From the NCBI RefSeq assembly GCF_014198245.1, contig NZ_JACIHE010000004.1, positions 62,001-126,000 on the forward strand: 64,000 nt of DNA, given 5' to 3'. The position numbers and the translations under genes are program-made. The notes under the pieces are model-generated. The model searched no databases and was not told the origin of the DNA. It saw only the letters and a list, made by a program, of their open reading frames with translations. Shown one piece after another: positions 45,210 through 54,600 of this stretch (position 1 is the first letter of the stretch; every line of letters starts with the position of its first letter). The DNA is from Bradyrhizobium sp. cir1 (GTDB lineage Bacteria > Pseudomonadota > Alphaproteobacteria > Rhizobiales > Xanthobacteraceae).

Positions 45210-47813
45210 ATGCCGCCGGTTCAGACGATGCCCGCCTACGATCACCTTGTCACAGAAACTCAGGACGTGCTGCGCGCCGCGCTCGAACGCGCCGACGACG
45301 GCATCGTCATCGTCGACGAAGCGCATCGCATCACGCATTTCAACCCCGCCGCGGAGCGGATCTGGAAGCTCGCCGGCGCCGAGGTGCTCGGCCGCGATGC
45401 CGCCGTTCTCGCCCTCAAATGTCTCGAAGCCGGCGCGACCGTGGATCTCCGCCAGGAGATCAGCCTCATGCGGCACGACGGCAGCCGTATCAAGGCGCTT
45501 GTGTCGATGTCGTCGGCGACGGTCGACGGTGCGACCCATCGCATCGTGTTCGCGCGCGACGTCACCCCCGATGCCGAACGCCGCGTCAGGATCGGGCTTC
45601 TCCACGCGGTCTCCGATCAGACCAACCGCGCGGTGATCATCACCGACGTCGAGCAGAACATCGTCTACGTCAATTCCGCGTTCACCGCGCTGTTCGGTTA
45701 TACCAGCGAGGAAGCCGAAGGGCGCCGCGCGGGCGAGCTGATCGCCGGTCGCCACACCGATCGCAAGGCCGTTGTGAACCTCGTCAAGCGCCTTGTGACC
45801 GACGGCCACCCCGGCGAAGTCGAGGTGCTCGTCTACGACAAGGACGGCGAGGAGATCTGGGTCTCTGCCCGGATCGACGCTTTCCGCGACAAGAAAGGCC
45901 GGGTCAAGCACATCTTCGCGCTGCTCGAGGATATCACCGAATCCCGGCAGCTGCGCTCGCTGCAGCAGCTGATCGTGGCGGCGCTCGCCGACGAGGCGCC
46001 GATCACCGAGATTGCCGATCGACTGTGCCGCCGCGTCGAGCAGATCGCGCCCGGCGTCGTCTGCTCGCTGCTGCACGTCGATGCGGCCGGCCTGCTCCAT
46101 CCGCTGGGCGGTCCGAGCTTGCCCGAGGACTATTCCCGTTCGCTCGACGGCATCGCGATCGGTCCCGAGGTCGGCACGTGCGGAACCGGAGCCTTCTACG
46201 GCATTCCGGTTCTGGTCGCCGACATCGATGCCGATCCGCGCTGGCAGCCCTACAAGGCGCGGCCGCTCGAAGTGGGCTTGCGCGCCTGCTGGTCGACGCC
46301 GATCAAGGCCAAGGACGGCCGGGTCATCGGCACCTTCGGTTTCTATTATCGCGAACCGCGGGCGCCGAGCAGATGGCACCGCCAGATCGTCGATGCCTGC
46401 GTCAACCTCGGCGCGTTCGCGATCGAGCGCAAGGAGGCGCGCGCCGAAATCGCGCGGCTCGCCTATCACGACATGCTCACCGGCCTGCCGAACCGCGCGC
46501 AGCTGCGCCACCTGATCACCACCGCGATCGATGCCTGCCCGACCGGAGGCCATGTCGCGCTGGCCTTCCTCGACGTCGATCACTTCAAGGACGTCAACGA
46601 CACGCTCGGCCACGCCGCCGGCGACGAGCTCTTGATCCAGCTGGCGCAGCGCCTGCGCGAGCATATCGGCCCGGAGGACATGCTGGGACGGCTCGGCGGC
46701 GACGAGTTCGTCATCCTGCTGCCGCAACGCAACGCCGCGGCCGCCGAGCGCATCGCGGCCGGGATCACCGAAGCGCTGGCCGCGCCGCTGCGGCTCGGAT
46801 CCAAGCAGATGCAGATGTCGGCCAGCATCGGCATCAGCCTCTATCCCGATCACGCGACCGACATCGACACGCTGATGCAGCAGGCCGATGCCGCCATGTA
46901 CATGGCCAAGCAGGCCGGCCGCTCCACCCATCGCCTGTTCAGCGCCGAGATGAACGGGCTCACCGAGCAGCGCCTGGCGCTGATCGCGGCGCTGCGCCGC
47001 GCCATCGCGGACAGCGCGCTCAGCCTCAGCTACCAGCCGCAAATCCGCAGCTGCGACGGCGCCATCCACGGCGTCGAGGCGCTGGCACGCTGGCACGATG
47101 CCGAGCTCGGCGACGTCTCGCCGGCGAAATTCATCCCGCTTGCGGAGGAGTGCGGCCTGATCGAGCAGATCGGCCTGTGGTCGGTGCGCGAGGCCTGCCG
47201 GCAGATGGCGAGCTGGCGCCGCGCCGGGCTCAATATCCCCAGCGTCTCGGTCAACCTGTCGCCGATCAATTTCCGCAACGTCACGCTGGCCGCGCGGCTC
47301 AAGGACATCCTCGCCGAATACGACCTGCCGCCGGATGCCCTGATGCTCGAGATCACCGAGGGCGCGTTCATGCGGGACAGCGTCGCGGCGCTCGAGACCA
47401 TGAACGCGATCCGCGAGCTCGGCGTCGGGCTCTCGGTGGACGATTTCGGCACCGGATATTCCAGCCTCAGCCGCCTCGCCCATCTGCCGATCCGCGAGCT
47501 CAAGATCGACCGCAGTTTCATGCGCGATATCGAACGTGACGCGGGCGCGCTCGCGATCGCCACCGCCGTGGTGCGGGTCGGCCAGGGCCTCGGCATGACC
47601 GTCGTCGCCGAAGGCGTCGAGACCGAGGGCCAGCGCAGGACGCTGGCCGAGCTCGGCTGCGACGTCGTGCAAGGCTTCCTCTACGCCCCCGCGCTCGCCC
47701 CCGTCGCCTTCGAGCGCTGGCTGATCGAGCATTGCGCCGAGCAGGCGAGGGCGATGCTGGGGCGGCTGGACGTGGCGGCGGTGGGTGAGGGCGCGGTGAG
47801 GCGGTCGGCGTAG
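45210..47813 (+). CDS. PAS-PAS-GAF-GGDEF-EAL protein (c-di-GMP turnover)
   Basis: The product of about 867 residues has no membrane helix. Domains: PAS (about 10-120), PAS with PAC (130-255), GAF (260-415; TCGTGAFYGIPVLVADIDADPRW), GGDEF (RLGGDEF near 495) and EAL (VEALARW near 621, VDDFGTGYSS, EGVET). Catalytic residues of both enzymes are kept. The RxxD inhibitory site is absent (GPED instead), unlike the protein at 41050. Layout is close to the haem-PAS proteins of the DosP/PDEA1 type, so oxygen or redox sensing is possible. Starts at 45210 or 45228. Confidence 0.9.
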   Translation: MPPVQTMPAYDHLVTETQDVLRAALERADDGIVIVDEAHRITHFNPAAERIWKLAGAEVLGRDAAVLALKCLEAGATVDLRQEISLMRHDGSRIKALVSMSSATVDGATHRIVFARDVTPDAERRVRIGLLHAVSDQTNRAVIITDVEQNIVYVNSAFTALFGYTSEEAEGRRAGELIAGRHTDRKAVVNLVKRLVTDGHPGEVEVLVYDKDGEEIWVSARIDAFRDKKGRVKHIFALLEDITESRQLRSLQQLIVAALADEAPITEIADRLCRRVEQIAPGVVCSLLHVDAAGLLHPLGGPSLPEDYSRSLDGIAIGPEVGTCGTGAFYGIPVLVADIDADPRWQPYKARPLEVGLRACWSTPIKAKDGRVIGTFGFYYREPRAPSRWHRQIVDACVNLGAFAIERKEARAEIARLAYHDMLTGLPNRAQLRHLITTAIDACPTGGHVALAFLDVDHFKDVNDTLGHAAGDELLIQLAQRLREHIGPEDMLGRLGGDEFVILLPQRNAAAAERIAAGITEALAAPLRLGSKQMQMSASIGISLYPDHATDIDTLMQQADAAMYMAKQAGRSTHRLFSAEMNGLTEQRLALIAALRRAIADSALSLSYQPQIRSCDGAIHGVEALARWHDAELGDVSPAKFIPLAEECGLIEQIGLWSVREACRQMASWRRAGLNIPSVSVNLSPINFRNVTLAARLKDILAEYDLPPDALMLEITEGAFMRDSVAALETMNAIRELGVGLSVDDFGTGYSSLSRLAHLPIRELKIDRSFMRDIERDAGALAIATAVVRVGQGLGMTVVAEGVETEGQRRTLAELGCDVVQGFLYAPALAPVAFERWLIEHCAEQARAMLGRLDVAAVGEGAVRRSA

Positions 47814-47950
47814 GCCGTGTACCTATCAATCCGGCGGCGTCATGTGACTGATGACGACGTCCGCTTTGCTTCTATCGTGAGCAAGTTTGTGCGGCAGCGC
47901 GTAAGTCGCGATAAGCCATAGGCGACGTCGCAGCTTGGCCCGATATGAAA

Positions 47951-47974
47951 GAGGCCGCCAACCGAGGCGGCCTC
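47951..47974 (-). terminator. Terminator after coiled-coil gene
   Basis: GAGGCCGCC (47951-47959) and GGCGGCCTC (47966-47974) form a perfect nine-bp stem; on the minus strand it is followed by TTTCAT. It lies 20 bases beyond the stop at 47995. Confidence 0.75.
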
Positions 47975-47994
47975 GGTTTGCAGAGTTCCCGATG

Positions 47995-48420
47995 CTAACT
48001 GCGCCTGGCTTGCTCGGCGACGCGGCGAGCGTCGATCGCGTCGAGGACGGCGAGTTGTGCCTGTTCAACCGAGGCTATGGCGTAATCGATCGCGAAACCG
48101 GCGTCTTCTTCCAGAAGCGTTGCGCGCTCCTCGGCAAGGTTGGCCTTGATATCATGCTTTGCTTGCAGCGCGTACGCCTTCAAGGTGTTCACGTCCGCGG
48201 TGATTTTTGCTTGCAGCGCTTGCCTGTCTCTGCCGGCAGACTCGCCGACGGACTTGATTTGCTGGCTCACCTTTTCGACTGCCCTCTTTGCAGCCGAAAG
48301 CGCCTCTGCCTTCCGCGCTTCGATCTTGTCACGCGCCTCCTTTTGTGCGGCAGCAAAGGCAGTTTCGGTATTTTTTGCGCGCACCGACAATTCGGCGAGT
48401 TGTTCAGAAAGTGGCTTCAT
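47995..48420 (-). CDS. Coiled-coil protein of unknown function
   Basis: The product of 141 residues is Ala/Lys/Glu-rich and strongly helical with heptad character across most of its length (AKNTETAFAAAQKEARDKIEARKAEALSAAK). No signal or membrane segment, no family recognised; phasin-like or DNA/cell-structure proteins are possible. GGAGGAG lies six bases before ATG 48420, an excellent site. A FNR/FixK-type box (48488-48501) lies 68-81 bases upstream of the ATG, and a terminator follows, so it is a monocistronic gene probably induced at low oxygen. Confidence 0.75.
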   Translation of the reverse strand: MKPLSEQLAELSVRAKNTETAFAAAQKEARDKIEARKAEALSAAKRAVEKVSQQIKSVGESAGRDRQALQAKITADVNTLKAYALQAKHDIKANLAEERATLLEEDAGFAIDYAIASVEQAQLAVLDAIDARRVAEQARRS

Positions 48421-48487
48421 TTGCTCCTCCTTCAGGTAAACGCCTCCCGAACCGGCTCGCAAGTAACGCGCTCTCGTGCGAGCCATG

Positions 48488-48501
48488 TTGACCTGGGTCA
48501 A
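48488..48501. promoter_or_regulatory. FNR/FixK2-type box upstream of coiled-coil gene
   Basis: TTGACCTGGGTCAA is a perfect palindrome of the form TTGA-N6-TCAA, matching the FixK2 consensus TTG(A/C)-N6-(T/G)CAA. Centred at 48494.5, it would place a class II start near 48454, 34 bases before the ATG at 48420. Confidence 0.65.
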
Positions 48502-48667
48502 TTTTTCTCGGGAACAAGCAAGTAGGCGGCCGCGCGGAACCGGCAGGACACCTCCGAGTTGGATCGCTTCACGGATCTGCCGGATGTGCGACGATAGCGT
48601 CTGCACGAATTGCTCGCTGCCCACGACCAAAGGCAACCGCGCTCGCCAGCAGCGGCCCCGCGTCACC

Positions 48668-49303
48668 TCATGAGGTCGCGTCGGGCTCGTCCTTCTCGCC
48701 GAGCACGCCGAGCCTCTCGGCGATCCTGACCAGCTCGACCACTGATTGGACCTGAAGCTTGTCCATGATCGCGCTCCGATGCGCCTTGATGGTGCGCTCG
48801 GTGCTGCCGAGCTCGCGCGCGGCATGCTTGTTCGTCTTGCCCTGGACGATGATCTCGAAGACCTGACGCTGGCGCGGGGTGAGCGTCGAAAGCCGGGCCC
48901 GAAGCGCTTCCAGCTCGCCGTCGAGTTCGCGCGCGTTGCGATGCCGCGCGATCGCGCGTGCGATGGCGCTCAGGAGATCATCCGCGCCGACGGGCTTGAT
49001 GAAGAAGTCGTCCGCCCCCGCCTTGATCGCCCTCACGGTGATGCTGACGTCGGGATAAGCGCTCAGAAAGATGATGGGCAGTGTCGAGCCGCGCTCGGTC
49101 AGGCGGTTCTGCAATTCGAGCCCGCTCATGCCAGGCATCCTGACATCCAGCAGAATGCAGCCCTTGCTTTCGCCGGGCTGCCGCTCCAGCAACTGCTGCG
49201 CCGATGCATAGGTGGCGACGCGGTATCCGCCTGCCTCTAGAACTTGTTGGATGGCCGATAGGTACGAGGCGTCGTCATCCACGACATGGACGATGCCGGG
49301 CAA
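48668..49303 (-). CDS. FixJ-type response regulator (REC-LuxR)
   Basis: The product of 211 residues has a receiver domain (VHVVDDDASYLSAI, phospho-acceptor Asp53 in LLDVRMPGMSG, Lys in FIKPVGADDL) and a LuxR helix-turn-helix (LTPRQRQVFEIIVQGKTNKHAARELGSTERTIKAHRSAIMDKL). FixJ-family activators control oxygen or nitrogen responses, but many paralogues exist. No sensor kinase is next to it. A GCAAAT-CAA-ATTTGC palindrome lies about 130 bases upstream of the start. Confidence 0.9.
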   Translation of the reverse strand: MPGIVHVVDDDASYLSAIQQVLEAGGYRVATYASAQQLLERQPGESKGCILLDVRMPGMSGLELQNRLTERGSTLPIIFLSAYPDVSITVRAIKAGADDFFIKPVGADDLLSAIARAIARHRNARELDGELEALRARLSTLTPRQRQVFEIIVQGKTNKHAARELGSTERTIKAHRSAIMDKLQVQSVVELVRIAERLGVLGEKDEPDATS

Positions 49304-49430
49304 TGAATTCTCCTGAACGAAAAGTAGCTGCTGTGCTTGCTTTTCTTGCTGTTGGTGCAGCGCCTTCTCGTCCGGTCATTGCCGGATCACGTCGCTCTTG
49401 AATGGCAGTTACGTCCTGGGATCGCGAGGT

Positions 49431-49445
49431 GCAAATCAAATTTGC
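49431..49445. promoter_or_regulatory. Palindrome upstream of FixJ-like regulator
   Basis: GCAAAT and ATTTGC form exact six-bp arms around CAA. It lies 128-142 bases before the regulator's ATG and may be its operator or that of a factor controlling it. The rest of 49304-49548 has no gene. Confidence 0.35.
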
Positions 49446-49548
49446 TACAACATGCGGCGGCGGACGTTGAGTGTGACCTTTTGATCGCAAATTCGCGCGG
49501 GAAGCGGACAGAGCCGAACGAGGCAACGTTGTCATCCGAATCCACGCC

Positions 49549-50160
49549 TTAGTTCGACGAAAGTCCTGTCCTCCGCCGCAAATCCGTAATTGCACGCAGA
49601 AAGCTGTCGGCCGGTGTCGTCTCGGGATCGATCAGCCGGTGCAGGCGAAAGCCGTCTTCGAGCGCGAGCACGACGGAGGCCATCCAGGGCGGGTTCACCG
49701 TGTTGTTCTTGCCGTTGCCCTTCAATGTCGCCTCGACGATGTCGGCGACCAGCTTGCGCCGCGCGCGCAGGCGTTTTGCAAGTTCGGGCCGACGCTTCTC
49801 GGCGCGCGCGACGTAGAGGATCATCTCCATGTGGAGAAGCGGCGCGCGGCCGAGCGGATCCTGCCGGCTGCGGTCCATCGCCTTCAATGCCGCGATGAAA
49901 TCGTCGAGATTGTCGTGCTGGGCGAGGATGTCCATGTTGCGCCGGATCGACTGCTCGACATGGTCCTCGAGCATGGCGATGATCAGCTCGTCCTTGCTCT
50001 TGAAGTTCGAATAGAACGCGCCGCGGGTGAAGCCCGCGGCGGCCGCGATCGCCTCGATGCTGGCGCCGCCGATGCCGTCCTCCTCGAACACGCGCGCGGC
50101 CGCCTCGAACAACTTGTCGCGCGTGTCGTCCCTGGTCGGCCTGGTTCTCACCCTTGACAT
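49549..50160 (-). CDS. TetR-family transcriptional regulator
   Basis: The product of 203 residues has the TetR helix-turn-helix (KLFEAAARVFEEDGIGGASIEAIAAAAGFTRGAFYSNFKSKDELI) and a variable ligand-binding core. It is divergent from a cytochrome P450 gene; a perfect 28-bp palindrome (50183-50210) between them is the likely operator. Release by the P450 substrate or a related compound is inferred. Confidence 0.93.
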   Translation of the reverse strand: MSRVRTRPTRDDTRDKLFEAAARVFEEDGIGGASIEAIAAAAGFTRGAFYSNFKSKDELIIAMLEDHVEQSIRRNMDILAQHDNLDDFIAALKAMDRSRQDPLGRAPLLHMEMILYVARAEKRRPELAKRLRARRKLVADIVEATLKGNGKNNTVNPPWMASVVLALEDGFRLHRLIDPETTPADSFLRAITDLRRRTGLSSN

Positions 50161-50182
50161 CTGCGCAGCTTAGGGCAGAATG

Positions 50183-50210
50183 CAACTCGATACAATAATG
50201 TATCGAGTTG
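50183..50210. promoter_or_regulatory. Perfect TetR-type operator palindrome
   Basis: CAACTCGATACA (50183-50194) and TGTATCGAGTTG (50199-50210) are exact 12-bp arms around ATAA. Its edge is 22 bases from the TetR start and 79 bases from the P450 ATG, suited to repression of both genes. Confidence 0.85.
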
Positions 50211-50289
50211 ATAACAGTTTTGGGGATGGTTACGCCGGGCAGGGGCTGCCTTGCGTATGCGTGTCATGCGGCAACCGATTGAGGTCACC

Positions 50290-51522
50290 ATGAACGAGCA
50301 AGTGCAAGCCGCCGGCGGTGATCCGCTGTTCAATCCGCTGTCGCAGGACTTCATCCGCGATCCCTATCCGCATTACGACCGGCTGCGCGCGATCGATCCG
50401 ATCCATGTGACGCCGTTCGGCCAGTTCGTCGCCAGCCGCCACGCCGATGTCAGCCTCGTGATGCGCGACAAGCGCTTCGGCAAGGATTTCGTCGAGCGGT
50501 CCAAGCGCCGTTACAGCGAAAAGATCATGGACGAGCCGGTGTTCCGCAGCATGAGCCACTGGATGCTGCAGTCTGATCCCCCGGATCACACCCGCCTGCG
50601 CGGCCTGGTCGTAAAAGCCTTCACCGCGCGCCGCGTCGAGGACATGCGGCCGCGCATCCAGGAGATCGTCGACCAGGCCATCGATGCCGTGATCGCGCGC
50701 GGCCACATGGACCTGATCGAGGATTTCGCCTTCCGTCTGCCCGTCACCATCATCTGCGACATGCTCGGCATCCCCGAGGAGCATCGCGAAGTGTTTTACA
50801 AGAGCTCGCGCGACGGCGGCCGGCTGCTCGATCCCGTGCCGCTCACGCCGGAGGAGATTGCCAAGGGCAACGCCGGCAACATGATGGCGCAGATGTATTT
50901 CCAGCAGCTGTTCGAGCTGCGCCGCAAAAATCCCGGCGACGACCTCATCACGCAGCTGGTGCAGGCCGAGGAGGACGGCAACAAGCTCACCAACGAGGAG
51001 CTGACCGCCAACATCATCCTGCTGTTCGGCGCCGGCCACGAGACCACCGTCAATCTGATCGGCAACGGCCTGTTGGCGCTGCACCGCAATCCGGACCAGC
51101 TCGCGCTGCTGAAGGCGCGGCCGGAGCTGATGACGAACGCGATCGAGGAGTTCCTGCGCTACGATTCCTCGGTGCAGATGACCGGACGTGTCGCGCTGGA
51201 GGACATCGAGGACATCGGCGGCAGGCAGATCCCCAAGGGCGAGACCGTGCTCTGCCTGCTCGGCTCGGCCAACCGCGATCCCGCCGTTTACCCTGATCGC
51301 CCCGACCGGCTCGACATCACCCGGGCGAACGTCAAGCCGCTGTCGTTCGGCGGCGGCATCCATTTCTGCCTCGGGGCCCAGCTGGCGCGCATCGAGGCCG
51401 AGATCGCCATCGCCACGCTCTTGCGGCGGCTGCCCAACTTGCGCATCGACGACGTCGAGAACCCGAAATGGCGGCCGACCTTCGTGCTGCGCGGCCTGAC
51501 GCAGCTCCCCGCCAGCTGGTGA
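50290..51522 (+). CDS. Cytochrome P450
   Basis: The product of 410 residues is a soluble bacterial P450: I-helix GAGHETTVN, ExxR in EEFLR, and haem loop FGGGIHFCLGAQLAR with the ligand Cys360. It needs a ferredoxin and reductase; none is adjacent. GAGGTC lies six bases before ATG 50290. Substrate unknown; position next to a TetR gene suggests inducible oxidation of a small hydrophobic compound. Confidence 0.95.
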   Translation: MNEQVQAAGGDPLFNPLSQDFIRDPYPHYDRLRAIDPIHVTPFGQFVASRHADVSLVMRDKRFGKDFVERSKRRYSEKIMDEPVFRSMSHWMLQSDPPDHTRLRGLVVKAFTARRVEDMRPRIQEIVDQAIDAVIARGHMDLIEDFAFRLPVTIICDMLGIPEEHREVFYKSSRDGGRLLDPVPLTPEEIAKGNAGNMMAQMYFQQLFELRRKNPGDDLITQLVQAEEDGNKLTNEELTANIILLFGAGHETTVNLIGNGLLALHRNPDQLALLKARPELMTNAIEEFLRYDSSVQMTGRVALEDIEDIGGRQIPKGETVLCLLGSANRDPAVYPDRPDRLDITRANVKPLSFGGGIHFCLGAQLARIEAEIAIATLLRRLPNLRIDDVENPKWRPTFVLRGLTQLPASW

Positions 51523-51675
51523 GGCCGCAGCGTTAACCTCCGCGCGCAACAGTCGCTGTGACTTCGCCACACTTCCCTCTATATAAGGGGCTGTTCCGGC
51601 GCGCCTGAAGCCTCAAGGCCAAGGTTTGCAGGGTCAAGGTTTGACCCGGGTGCCGGTTTGGCCGAGGGGAGACCC

Positions 51676-54600
51676 GTGCAGACGACGCTGCTCGGATTGG
51701 CGATTGCCTTCATCTTAGCGCTTCTGGCCGCGCTGATCGGGCCTTACTTCATCGACTGGAACCAGTTCAGGCCCCAGTTCGAGGCGGAGGCCGGCCGGAT
51801 CATCGGCGTGCCGGTGCGGGTGGCGGGCGAGCTGGACGCGCGGCTCCTGCCGGCGCCGACCCTGCGGCTGCGCTCCGTGACCTTCGGCGGCAACAACGAT
51901 CCCGGCCGGCTGCGTGCCGACAAGCTCGATGTCGAGTTCAGCCTGAGCTCCCTCATGCGCGGCGAATGGCGCGCCACCGAACTGACGGTGGGCGGCATGG
52001 CGGTCGATCTCGGCCTCGATGCGCGCGGGCGGGTCGATTTGCCGTCCACCGCGAACGGCAGCTTCAACCTGGCCTCGCTCGCGATCGAGCGGCTGAACCT
52101 CACCGGGCGCGTCGCGCTGCATGATGCCGCCAGCCGTTCCACGCTTGAGCTGACCGACATCGCATTCTCCGGCGACGTCCGCTCGCTCGCCGGCTCGGTG
52201 CGCGGCGACGGCAGTCTCAAGGTGTCGGGCACGCGCTACCCGTTCCGCATCTCCTCCGGCCCGAGCGCCGACGGCAGCGCCACCCGTCTGCACCTCAACA
52301 TCGATCCCGGCGAGCGTGCGATCCTGGCCGATCTCGAAGGCGTGCTCGCCTTCGACAACCGCCTGCCGAAATTCGACGGCGCGCTGACGCTCGCCGTGCC
52401 CGCGGCGAAGAAGCCGGGCGAGGCGGGGCCGACGCCGTGGAAGCTCACCGCAAGACTCAAGGCCGACCCGGCTGGTGCCAGGTTCGACCAGATCGATGCG
52501 AGCATCGGCACTGATGACAACGCATTGAAAGCCGGCGGCGTCGGCGACCTCAGGTTCGGTGCTTCGCCGCTGCTGCGCGCGGTGCTGTCGGCGCGTCAGA
52601 TCGATGCCGACAGGCTGGCGGCCAAGGGCGACTCCGAGCCGCTGCGCATCCTGCCGGCGCTGCGCGCAGGCCTCGCCGCGATTCCGCAGGCGCCGATCCC
52701 GGCGCAGATCGAGTTCAACTCCGAGCAGATCATGCTGGGCGGCCGCCCGCTCCAGAACATCGCGGCGGAGCTTGCGACCGACGGCCGGTCCTGGACCTTC
52801 CGGCGACTCGAGCTGCGCGCGCCGGGCATGACGCAGCTCTCGCTCAACGGCGCGACGCCGGGCGCCGACAGTTTCAGCGGCCGCCTCAACGTCGAGTCGT
52901 CCGACCCCGATACGCTGGTGGCCTGGCTCCAGGGCCGCAGCGAGATCAACCGTCGCAGCACGCGGCCACTGCGCCTTGCCGGCGACGTGACGATCGCCGC
53001 CAACCATCTCGCCGTCGACAGGCTGAAGGCCGAGATCGAAGGCGGCGCCGTCGAGGGACGAATTGCCTTCGTCCAGGCCGGCGCCAGCAAGGGCTCGCGG
53101 ATCGACGCCGAGCTGAAGGCCGACCGTCTCGATCTCGACGCCGCCGCGAGCTTTGTCCGCGCGCTGGCGGGGCCGCAAGGCGAATGGCCGGAGGAAGCAA
53201 AGCTCTCGCTCGATGTCGGCCGCGCCATCTCCGCCGGCCAGGAGCTGCGGCCGTTCGCGGCGAAGCTCGGCTACTCGCCGGTGTCGTTGTCGCTGGAGCA
53301 GTTGCGGTTCGGCCAGACCAGCGGCGTGACCACGGAAGCGAGCGGCAGCTTCGATCGCACCAGGGCCACCGGCAAGCTCGCGCTGAAATCCTCGGCCAAT
53401 TCCTTGCGCGAGCTCACCGCGCTGATCGAGCCATTTGCGCCGTCGGTGCGCGCGCGCGTCGATGCCCTGCCATCACTGCCGGGCGCAACCCGCCTGAAGC
53501 TCGACCTCAGCCTCGACAAGAACGCCGAGCACGCCGATCGCAGCGACGCCCGCGCCGTGCTCGATCTCGACGCGCCGCAGCTCAAGGCCAATGCGACGCT
53601 GGCCGCGCAGACACCGGTGGCCGCCGTAAACGGCATCGATCTCGACAAATTGCGGAGCAGCGACTTCACGCTGGACTCCAAACTGTCGACCCCGCAGGCC
53701 GGCGCATTGCTGGCCCTGCTCGGGCTCGATCGCGTGGTGGCCGCAGGCGAAGGCGCCTCGCAGTTCGAAGGCCGCTTGAGCGGCGCCTGGCGGCGGCCGC
53801 TGCAATTGAGCGCGAAGATCAGCGGGGGCGGGCTGGACGCGGATGCGCAGGGCAACGTCGAACTGTCGGAGCCCAAGGCCAGCGTGAATCTGCGCCTGCG
53901 CAACGTCAACCTCGCGCCGCTGTTCGGGACTGGCATGGCGGACAAATCCGCGCAGAGCGTCAGCCTGTCCTCGCGCCTCACGCTCTCAGGCAACCGCCTG
54001 ACCTTCGACGATCTCGACAGCAGCGCAGGCAGCTCGCATCTGCGCGGGCGTCTCGCGGTCATGCTCGACCCGGAGAAGAGCGTCGACGGCGAGGTGGGCC
54101 TCGATATGCTCGACCTTGGGCCTGCGCTCGCGATGGCAATCGGCGCGGCGGGACGCGATGCGGGCGAGCCGCTGAGCGCGGGGCTGCTCGGTGGCTGGCG
54201 CGGCCGCATCGCCTTCCAGGCGCTGCGCGGCACGATGCCCGGCGGCATCGAGCTGCGCCCGTTCGGCGGCACGATCCGCAGCGACGGCCAGTCGTTTGCG
54301 ATCGATGGCCTCAAGGGCGGCGTTGGCGGCGGCGAGATGTCGGCGAGCTTTGACGCGCGCAATGGCGCCAATGGCCTGGCGCTGAACGCGCGGATCGAGC
54401 TCAGCAATGTTGATGCGACCGTGCTGCGCTATCGCGACCTCGCGCTGCCCAAGGGCCGCGCCTCGGTGCAGATGGCGCTGACCAGCCAGGGCCGCAGCGT
54501 TGCGGCGCTCATCGGCGCACTCGCCGGCAACGGCACCGTGACGCTGGAGTCTGCCGAGATATCCGGCCTCAACCCGCGCGCCTTCGAGATCGCCATCCGC

